From: Methanothrix sp.
GTDB lineage: Archaea > Halobacteriota > Methanosarcinia > Methanotrichales > Methanotrichaceae
NCBI GenBank assembly: GCA_026394555.1
Contig: JAPKXZ010000071.1
Location: 1-64,000 of the forward strand
DNA: 64,000 nucleotides
Reading direction: 5' to 3'
A program made the translations under genes and the position numbers. Numbering within the stretch: the first letter of the stretch is position 1; the number at the start of each line of letters is the position of its first letter. The notes below the pieces were generated by a model. The model searched no databases. It worked only from the letters and a program-made list of their open reading frames with translations, and was not told the origin of the DNA. Below are positions 57,828-64,000 of this stretch, piece by piece.

Positions 57828-59915
57828 ATGATGTTGAGGAAAACATTTGGACCTTTAGCTAAAGAGGTTTTTCGATTCGTAGCATTCATATCTTTGATTA
57901 TGTTGACACAGATGCCGTGCCTGATGGCTGCCGGCGTATCTAACAACGAGACACCGGCCTTTGACCCTAACAACATGGATCTATCAATTCATCCCGGAGA
58001 CGACTTCTATCAATATGTCAACGGCGGGTGGATCGAGAAGAATCCAGTTCCATCGGATAAGACCGAATATAACGAGTTCAAGATCGTGGAAGACAGAACA
58101 GACGAGCAGGTTCGAAAGCTGGTGGAGCAGGCCTCCAATAACACATCTGCTAAGATTGTCAGCCTTGATTGGAAGATAGGCCGTTTCTACAGCATCGGCA
58201 TGGATACGAATTTTATAAACCGACAGGGGATCGAGCCGCTGCAAGGAGAGCTAAAACTCATCGACAACATGACCACGGCCGCAGATGTTCAGAGAGTCTC
58301 TACCCAGTTGCTTTCATTTTATATTATCGACCCGCTCTTCTCATTCTATGCCTCTCCAGACAGTAAGAACAGCAAAGTGATGATAGCCACTCTTTACCAA
58401 TCGGGGCTGAGCTTGCCGGACAGAGATTATTACCTCCGAAAGGACAATGAATCAACAAAGACGCGGGAAGATTATCTCAAATTCGTTACAAGGATGTTCG
58501 TCTTGCTGGGAGATTCCCAGAACGCCTCGATAGATGCTCAAACGATCATGAGGATGGAGACCCGTCTGGCTAATGCCTCTTTCACAAATGTTGAGAATCG
58601 AGATGCAGTCAAGACCTACCATCGCATGACTTTAACGGAGCTGGAGGACCTGGCACCAGAATTCAACTGGACGGAATTGTTCCAGGATGTTGACCATCCC
58701 GATATTAAGGAGATCAACGTCAACCAGCCGGCCTTCGTAAAGGAGCTGGGAAAGATGATGGAGACGGAGAGCGTGGGAGACTGGAAGACCTTCCTCTGCT
58801 GGAAGCTGATATCGGCCACCGCTCCATACCTCTCCTCAGAATTTGAGAACGAATCCTTTGACTTCTATGGTCGTAAGTTGAACGGCCAGGAGCAGATGGA
58901 ACCACGCTGGAAGAGGGTCCTCAAGACAGAGAACGCATTTTTGGGAGAGCCCATGGGCCAGCTCTACATTCAACAATACTTTGATCCTTCCTCTAAGGCC
59001 AAGATGAAGGATATGGTAAAGAACCTGAAGAGAGCATTTCGCGCCCGGCTTCAGAATCTGACCTGGATGGAGAATGCCACCAAAGTCAAGGCTCTTGAGA
59101 AGCTGGAGAGCATGGATGTTCAGGTCGGCTACCCGGAAGAATGGCAGAATTACTCTGGCCTGGAGATAAAGAACGATTCCTATGTCATGAATGTGCTGCG
59201 AGCCGGCAAATTCCAGTTCGACCACGGATATTCTGGCCTGGACAAGGCCGGAAAACCCGTAAACCGCGACACTTGGTTTGCGCCACCGCAAGATGTCAAT
59301 GCCTACGCCTACTTCGAAATGAATGCCATATTCTTCCCGGCTGGAATACTGCAGCCGCCGTTCTTCAACGCCAAGGCCGATGATGCCATCAACTATGGAG
59401 CCATTGGCGCCGTCATCGGACACGAGATGACCCATGGTTTCGATGATCAGGGAAGAAAGTTCGACAAGAATGGCAATTTGACTGACTGGTGGACCGAACA
59501 GGATGGATCCAACTTCAACAACAGCACAAAGGTGCTCGTCGGCCAGTACGACAAGTTCGAAGCGCTGCCGGGCCTTTATGTAAACGGCAACCTGACTTTA
59601 GGAGAGAACATAGCTGATATGGGAGGCTTGACCACGGCCTATTATGCCTACCATCTGGCTCAACCGAATGAGACAAAGAAGATCGACGGATTCACTGCAG
59701 AGCAGAGATTCTTCTTGGGTAATGCCCAGATGTGGCGAGAGAATATCAGAAATGAGTCTTTGAGGACCAAGGTATTGACCAATCCCCATTCGCCCTGCAA
59801 GTTCAGAATTGGTGGTGTGGTCTTCAATATGCCCGAGTTCTACCTGGCCTTCTCAGAGATCAAGCCTGGCGACAAGCAGTACAGACCGGAGGAGGAGAGG
59901 CCGGTCATCTGGTAG
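57828..59915 (+). CDS. Exported M13-family metallopeptidase (neprilysin/PepO-like), 695 aa
   Basis: A signal peptide (VFRFVAFISLIMLTQMPCLM) leads into the M13 N-domain (HPGDDFYQYVNGGWIEKNPV). The catalytic domain shows NAYAYFEMNAIFFPAGILQP, the zinc motif VIGHEMTHGFDDQGRKFD (HExxH), ENIADMGGLTTAYYAY (third ligand Glu) and the C-terminal SPCKFRIGGVVFNMPEFY. Length and motifs are complete, so it should be an active secreted zinc endopeptidase for oligopeptides. M13 peptidases are rare in methanogens, so acquisition from bacteria is possible. Confidence 0.9.
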   Translation: MMLRKTFGPLAKEVFRFVAFISLIMLTQMPCLMAAGVSNNETPAFDPNNMDLSIHPGDDFYQYVNGGWIEKNPVPSDKTEYNEFKIVEDRTDEQVRKLVEQASNNTSAKIVSLDWKIGRFYSIGMDTNFINRQGIEPLQGELKLIDNMTTAADVQRVSTQLLSFYIIDPLFSFYASPDSKNSKVMIATLYQSGLSLPDRDYYLRKDNESTKTREDYLKFVTRMFVLLGDSQNASIDAQTIMRMETRLANASFTNVENRDAVKTYHRMTLTELEDLAPEFNWTELFQDVDHPDIKEINVNQPAFVKELGKMMETESVGDWKTFLCWKLISATAPYLSSEFENESFDFYGRKLNGQEQMEPRWKRVLKTENAFLGEPMGQLYIQQYFDPSSKAKMKDMVKNLKRAFRARLQNLTWMENATKVKALEKLESMDVQVGYPEEWQNYSGLEIKNDSYVMNVLRAGKFQFDHGYSGLDKAGKPVNRDTWFAPPQDVNAYAYFEMNAIFFPAGILQPPFFNAKADDAINYGAIGAVIGHEMTHGFDDQGRKFDKNGNLTDWWTEQDGSNFNNSTKVLVGQYDKFEALPGLYVNGNLTLGENIADMGGLTTAYYAYHLAQPNETKKIDGFTAEQRFFLGNAQMWRENIRNESLRTKVLTNPHSPCKFRIGGVVFNMPEFYLAFSEIKPGDKQYRPEEERPVIW

Positions 59916-60063
59916 GGGGAACCAGGAAGGATTGCATATCAACTCGCTACCCTTCAACCGATGCGACGGAGAATCTTGCAGAACTTGGCAAAATGCATTC
60001 TTACCGTCGCATTGAGATCGTTTTTTTGTTACCCTGAAAAAATTCGGGACATTATGCCCATAT

Positions 60064-60305
60064 TCACACAATCCGCCAAAAAGTCGTCGGCCATCGCCTC
60101 TTCTCGCGCTCCTCCTGCCCGCTCTCCTCCAGCCTTCTTTGTATCACCTCCTCCACCTCGCCGGGCCGGGCGTGGAAGACCTCCGTAGATGCAGAACACC
60201 TGGGTTAGCCAGCTCGGTTCAGCTTCTGCTGGTGGGGGTCGCGCGCCGCCGGCGCGTAGAGCAGGATGGTGGCCTCCCAGGAGGTCTGCCTGAGGGCCTG
60301 GGGTG
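60064..60305 (-). pseudogene. Relic of the PolB cassette (RecA-like tail and small acidic gene)
   Basis: On the minus strand, 60302-60228 reads ALRQTSWEATILLYAPAA, matching ALCDAAKEAAVLLYAPGI of the RecA-like gene at 50958. From 60183 to 60064 it reads EVFHARPGEVEEVIQRRLEE then EKRRWPTTFWRIV, matching EVFDARPGEVEEMIKSRLEE of the gene at 50710. The order is the same as in the intact operon, but much is deleted. Outside it, 59916-60509 holds only GC-rich scraps, including a block shared with 55494-55560. Confidence 0.6.
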
Positions 60306-60509
60306 TCTAAGGCCGGGCGGTGCGATGAAAGCGCCCTGCAGGATCTTGCGGTTTCCTGGCCTGCGCCCATGGCTTGGAAAAGTGGTGATCATCAATACTT
60401 TAGGTTATAAACTATCCGATAGTTATAAATTAACCAAGAGTTAGTATTGAGTAACGGTCTCCGGGCAGATTCCAGGAGATTACGGCTCCAAAGATGAGGA
60501 GATGATTCC

Positions 60510-60908
60510 ATGGTTACACTGACACAGGAAATCAAAGAATCGCTACTAGTAACGAAGACCGCTTTCCTTGCAACATCGTCAAAAGAAGGCATTCCCAATG
60601 TTGTCCCGATCGCGGCGTTCAAGGTACTGGATGACGGGACGATGCTCATCTCGGATCAGTTCTTCAACAAGACACTGCAGAACATGAAGGAGAACCCGGA
60701 GATCGCCCTGTCGTGGTGGGGGGACAAAGGCGGTTTCCAGATCAAGGGTACAGTCACTATCCACACGAATGACGAGATCTTCAGACAGGACGTTGCCTGG
60801 ATGAAAGAGATCTGGCCCAATTTTGTGCCCAAGTCTGCAGTGATCGTGAAGATCACTGATGTGTACGTCGTTAAACCGGGGCCCGAACCAGGAAAGAAGA
60901 TCCTATAA
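60510..60908 (+). CDS. Pyridoxamine 5'-phosphate oxidase-like FMN-binding protein, 132 aa
   Basis: A split-barrel flavin-binding fold: LLVTKTAFLATSSKEGIPNV, DDGTMLISDQFFNKTLQNMK, IALSWWGDKGGFQIKGTVTI and VKITDVYVVKPGPEPGKKI. Members reduce or oxidise small molecules with FMN or F420; no specific activity can be assigned. ATG 60510 follows a GAGGAGATGATTCC leader. Confidence 0.8.
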   Translation: MVTLTQEIKESLLVTKTAFLATSSKEGIPNVVPIAAFKVLDDGTMLISDQFFNKTLQNMKENPEIALSWWGDKGGFQIKGTVTIHTNDEIFRQDVAWMKEIWPNFVPKSAVIVKITDVYVVKPGPEPGKKIL

Positions 60909-60996
60909 TCCGGAGGTTGAGAGTAGCCGCCATCAGCAGATGGGACAATAAGAGAACGACCCGAAAAAATCTGGCGACTTCAATGGAGAACATCTC

Positions 60997-61797
60997 ATGA
61001 AAATACAATCACTGAAACTAGTTTATTTTTCACCTACGGGGACAACCAAAGCGGTTGTTCAGGGCATTGCACGCGGAATTAATCAAAGCATGGTGGAAAT
61101 CATAGATATTACCAGACCAATTGCGAGAAAACAACCTATGAAAACATCAGAGAACGAATTACTTGTTATTGCAGTGCCGGTTTATATGGGTAGAGTGCCG
61201 GCACTTTTAAGCGAATGGCTGCATGCAATTCAAGCACATAATACGCCTGCTGTCTGCGTTGTCGTGTATGGTAATCGCGTGTATGACGATGCCCTGCTCG
61301 AGCTGAATGATATTTTGACACAGTGTGGATGTAAATCGATCGCCGGTGCAGCATATATAGGGGAACACTCATTTTCGAACTCCGAAACACCAACGGCCAA
61401 AGATCGTCCGGATGCAAGCGACCTAAACCACGCAGAGTCATTTGGGCGAAAAATACGGGAAAAACTCAGCACCATTTCATCAGTTGACCAGATTTCTGAT
61501 GTAAATATACCCGGCTGCCGTCCTTACCGAGGAGATTCGAAGCTGTGGACGGTTGATTTTATTGCGGTTAGTGATGCGTGTACCCAATGTGGGACTTGTG
61601 CAGAGGGATGCCCTGTCGGTGCGATCGATCCAGAAAATAGCAATTTGATTGATACGGAAAAATGCATCACATGTTGCGCCTGCATCAGACACTGTCCCAA
61701 GCACGCGAGAACGATGAAACCCGGCCGGGTCAGGGATGCCGCATTGCGTTTAAGTACACTATATAATGAGCGAAAGGAGCCGGAATTCTTTTTATAA
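60997..61797 (+). CDS. EFR1-type flavodoxin-ferredoxin fusion, 266 aa
   Basis: The N-terminal flavodoxin domain (KLVYFSPTGTTKAVVQGIAR, the FMN phosphate loop; VIAVPVYMGRVPALL) is followed by two 4Fe-4S clusters, CTQCGTCAEGCPVGAID and CITCCACIRHCPKHART. It transfers electrons in anaerobes; partners unknown. Codon use is more AT-rich than the core genes, which may indicate transfer. It precedes a TetR regulator on the same strand. Confidence 0.85.
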   Translation: MKIQSLKLVYFSPTGTTKAVVQGIARGINQSMVEIIDITRPIARKQPMKTSENELLVIAVPVYMGRVPALLSEWLHAIQAHNTPAVCVVVYGNRVYDDALLELNDILTQCGCKSIAGAAYIGEHSFSNSETPTAKDRPDASDLNHAESFGRKIREKLSTISSVDQISDVNIPGCRPYRGDSKLWTVDFIAVSDACTQCGTCAEGCPVGAIDPENSNLIDTEKCITCCACIRHCPKHARTMKPGRVRDAALRLSTLYNERKEPEFFL

Positions 61798-61858
61798 TTA
61801 GGAACCCACTCTGCGAGGCCTGCAAGGCCTGCGGTGGATTGCCTGCCGTGAGGTAAGG

Positions 61859-62617
61859 ATGGGAATTTCTGAAAGAAAGATGCGGGAGAAAGATAAGCGA
61901 AAGAAAGAGATCCTTGATACAGCCGAGCGTCTCTTCTTCTCTCGCGGATACGATGACGTCTCCATGGACGAGATCGCAAATGAGGTCGAGCTGAACAAGG
62001 CCACCCTCTATCTCTATTTTAAAAATAAGGAGACGCTCTTCGCTGCCATCGTGCTACGAGGCATCTGGATCCTGCAGAAAAAATACGTGGAATGCATGGA
62101 GACACAGGTCCCGGGCGTTGTCAAGGTAGCCCTGATGGGCCAGGCCTATTACCGGTTTTCTCAGGAACACCCGGATTACCTGCGACTGATCCACTTTTAC
62201 GGGTCTGAACGTTTTTCCAAAGAGAATCCGTGTACCGCAGAGATCGGAAAAGGGTATGGTACGTGCCGGATGATCCTGAGGGATGCAGTCCAGGAGGGCA
62301 TCGATGACGGTACGATCCGGGACGATCTCAACCCTTTCCTGATCTCGATGTACCTGATGACCACCTTCATGGGCATCCTGTCCATGGAAGACAAGTGGAA
62401 ACGAGTGATCGAGGCAGAGGGGTTCAGCTACGAGCAGTACTCCCGGGAATTCTTTCGGTTCATTTTACCGGCTATAAAGAGCGGCGCATCACGGGAAAAT
62501 CCACATCTCATTAATGTGAAAGGGTTCGAATCATTCGACTTCTTCCAGGATCCCATTGAGATCGAAACCCCTAAACGGAAAAAAGAGATAATCGGAAGAA
62601 TGGGCGAATATCCATGA
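61859..62617 (+). CDS. TetR-family transcription regulator, 252 aa
   Basis: The N-terminal HTH (KKEILDTAERLFFSRGYDDV, SMDEIANEVELNKATLYLYF, KNKETLF) is the standard TetR DNA-binding domain. The C-terminal helical ligand-binding part is longer than average and ends in a polar tail. Its stop overlaps the start of dapB (ATGA), an odd partner for a regulator. It probably controls itself and perhaps the EFR1 gene; the effector is unknown. Confidence 0.85.
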   Translation: MGISERKMREKDKRKKEILDTAERLFFSRGYDDVSMDEIANEVELNKATLYLYFKNKETLFAAIVLRGIWILQKKYVECMETQVPGVVKVALMGQAYYRFSQEHPDYLRLIHFYGSERFSKENPCTAEIGKGYGTCRMILRDAVQEGIDDGTIRDDLNPFLISMYLMTTFMGILSMEDKWKRVIEAEGFSYEQYSREFFRFILPAIKSGASRENPHLINVKGFESFDFFQDPIEIETPKRKKEIIGRMGEYP

Positions 62618-63396
62618 CTATAAAAGTGGCCATAACCGGAGCAGCGGGCCGCATGGGCACCATGGTCATTGATGCCATGAAAGCAGTGCCTGAGATGGAG
62701 CTGGTTGCAGGCTTTGGCATCTCCGGAATGGGCAAGCTCCTGGCAGGCGGCGTGATCGTCTCCAATGCCTCTGAGCTTAGAGATATTCTGGCCCAAAAGA
62801 GGCCCGACGTGCTCATAGATTTCACCGTCCCAGCAGCAGCTGTGTCCAACGTCGGTATAGCCGCAGATCTGGGCATAAATCTGGTTGTGGGAACCACTGG
62901 CTTCTCCAAGGAACAGCAGGCCCAGATGAGAGGGGCCATAGAAGGAAAGGTGGCGGCAGTCATCACCCCCAACTTCATCATGGGCGTCAATGTCTTCTGG
63001 AAGCTCATAGAGATCGCTGCAAAATCGCTCCAGGATTACGACATAGAGGTCATAGAGTCCCACCACCGTATGAAGAAGGATGCACCCTCGGGAACTGCTG
63101 TGGCAGCGGTTAATATACTCAAGAGGGTCACAGGCATAGATGAGGTCAAGCATGGCCGGGAAGGCATAGCCCTGAGAGGAAAGGAGATCGGGGTCCATGC
63201 CGTCCGAGCCGGAGATATAGTTGGTGACCACATCGTGCTCTTCGCCGGTCCCGGTGAGCGGTTGGAGATAAGGCACCGGGCCCACAGCAGATCAGCATTC
63301 GCCAGCGGCGCGGTGAGAGCGGCGGGCTGGGTTGTGGGAGCCAAACCTGGCATCTATAGCATGGCCGATGTTCTGGGATCTGCCACCACACCATAA
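62614..63396 (+). CDS. dapB: 4-hydroxy-tetrahydrodipicolinate reductase
   Basis: Lysine/diaminopimelate pathway enzyme. Nucleotide loop VAITGAAGRMGTMVIDAM, VDFTVPAA-type segment (LIDFTVPAAAVSN), VVGTTGFSKEQQ, substrate signature VIESHHRMKKDAPSGTAVA with catalytic His-His and Lys, and RAGDIVGDHIVLFAGPGERL. It is complete at 260 residues and translationally coupled to the preceding TetR gene. No other lysine genes are nearby. Confidence 0.92.
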   Translation: MTIKVAITGAAGRMGTMVIDAMKAVPEMELVAGFGISGMGKLLAGGVIVSNASELRDILAQKRPDVLIDFTVPAAAVSNVGIAADLGINLVVGTTGFSKEQQAQMRGAIEGKVAAVITPNFIMGVNVFWKLIEIAAKSLQDYDIEVIESHHRMKKDAPSGTAVAAVNILKRVTGIDEVKHGREGIALRGKEIGVHAVRAGDIVGDHIVLFAGPGERLEIRHRAHSRSAFASGAVRAAGWVVGAKPGIYSMADVLGSATTP

Positions 63397-63429
63397 AAGG
63401 GGTGGCTTGAATTAATTTTTCTGACATCC

Positions 63430-63590
63430 ATCCCGGCTGAAGGACATGACCATGTGGCAGGATGAAGAAGGTCAAGCAGAGCCGGAAGGGCTCCAAGACC
63501 TACAGCTATTGGATGGCCTGCTGGGGCGAGGGCGACAAGACGCGACGCCGCCGAGTGTCGGGCTCTTGGGGAAGGACTGACCCCGGTTGC
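63430..63590 (+). pseudogene. Broken gene fragment, family B copy 3
   Basis: MKKVKQSRKGSKTYSYWMAC then WGEGDKTRRRR is the best-preserved version of the KQTRKGSKTYTYW segment, without the TGA of the other copies. An extra base separates it from a preceding DMTMWQ piece. The sequence that follows (GTGTCGGGCTCTTG) also resembles one at about 55590. Confidence 0.5.
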
Positions 63591-63725
63591 TAGAGTCGCG
63601 CCATGTGCCTGTGATCAAACGCACAACTAGAACCAAGTCCTTTAATCCCATTTCAACCGAAAACTGTATTATCTATAACGATTAGATAGATAGACTGCTG
63701 CGAGATAAGGCTGTAGCCGATTAAG

Positions 63726-64000
63726 CTATGAGAGTTGGGCACCTCGCTTAATTGCGAAGTCTTCGGTGAATGCGAGAATCTGTCGTAACTCGTTCAGTTC
63801 TTGTATGAGCGCGGCAAGAATCGAAATGTGTGCAGGCGAAGCGGGAGCAGGCTCTTCATCTCTGATGACGTGTCCCCGTAAGAAGGGCGCTGTGTCAAAA
63901 TCCAGTGCTGCCTCGCCGTTACCTGTGTGATGGCGCAGGGCGGGCTCAAGGCCGCCACTACGGTGGTTGGTCCCTTTGAGAAGGGCATTGTGGATCGGTG
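63726..64000 (-). CDS. Unknown protein, C-terminal 90 aa (start beyond window)
   Basis: The minus strand is open from the window edge to a TAG at 63726-63728. It encodes IHNALLKGTNHRSGGLEPAL, GEAALDFDTAPFLRGHVIRD and a helical end ISILAALIQELNELRQILAF with TEDFAIKRGAQLS. The composition looks like real coding sequence. No family recognised. Confidence 0.5.
   Translation of the reverse strand, partial: PIHNALLKGTNHRSGGLEPALRHHTGNGEAALDFDTAPFLRGHVIRDEEPAPASPAHISILAALIQELNELRQILAFTEDFAIKRGAQLS

Noticed and set aside
63600-63725. Possible insertion-sequence end near the window edge
   Set aside because: No transposase motif or inverted terminal repeat could be seen; the neighbouring minus-strand frame looks like an ordinary protein end.

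Overview
The window looks like chromosomal DNA of a methanogenic euryarchaeon. The best guess is an acetoclastic Methanothrix (Methanosaeta)-type organism. Evidence seen directly: archaeal TATA/BRE promoters, many leaderless or TTG/GTG starts, an archaeal ribosomal/eIF6/prefoldin/ftsY cluster, archaeal RNA polymerase subunit F, Pus10, TrmY, CTP-type riboflavin kinase, a DUF5350-like peptide and a tRNA-Pro(UGG) without encoded CCA. The genus assignment is inference, from the large secreted TPR proteins, small secreted proteins and repeat style.

Layout. 1-2.6 kb: end of an alkaline-phosphatase-fold gene, a 40-residue leaderless protein, then a promoter-driven stretch of about 780 nt packed with perfect hairpins and internal repeats. 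I read this stretch as a large, apparently undescribed structured RNA; it is followed by a winged-helix gene. 2.7-7.3 kb: a 1070-residue secreted TPR protein and a secreted phosphatidylserine-decarboxylase-like protein. 7.5-13 kb: accessory DNA with repeats, riboflavin kinase missing its HTH, an antitoxin-like gene, a dead integrase, a membrane/TPR pair and a 1.2 kb stretch without recognisable genes. 13-23 kb: PHP hydrolase, an ATP-citrate lyase operon with an aconitase-superfamily subunit, a methyltransferase-like gene, tRNA-Pro, thiI, a KGG stress peptide, pyrF and a HAD phosphatase. 23-26.5 kb: a second giant secreted TPR protein with a lamin-tail domain and the stump of a third.

26.5-41.7 kb is mostly conserved core: trmY, pus10, rpl21e, rpoF, a DUF655 protein, rsmA, an MFS transporter, an aldehyde dehydrogenase and serB. 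A three-gene overlapping unit with a DUF104-type antitoxin comes next, then rps19e, a PDCD5 homologue, a PP-loop ATPase, rpl39e, rpl31e, eif6, rplX, pfdA and ftsY.

42-64 kb is accessory and rearranged. It holds an operon of extracytoplasmic sensors (substrate-binding domain fused to a long pentapeptide-repeat solenoid; SBP3-Cache protein; small membrane protein) and several secreted beta-structured proteins. A tight four-gene cassette encodes an apparently inactivated family-B DNA polymerase and an inactivated RecA-like protein, and a relic of the same cassette lies 9 kb away. There is also a secreted M13 peptidase and an EFR1-type flavodoxin-ferredoxin, TetR and dapB series. Two families of broken gene fragments are scattered here, and within each family copies share the same inactivating lesion, suggesting that already-dead sequence was copied around. 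No CRISPR array, complete insertion sequence or rRNA was seen.
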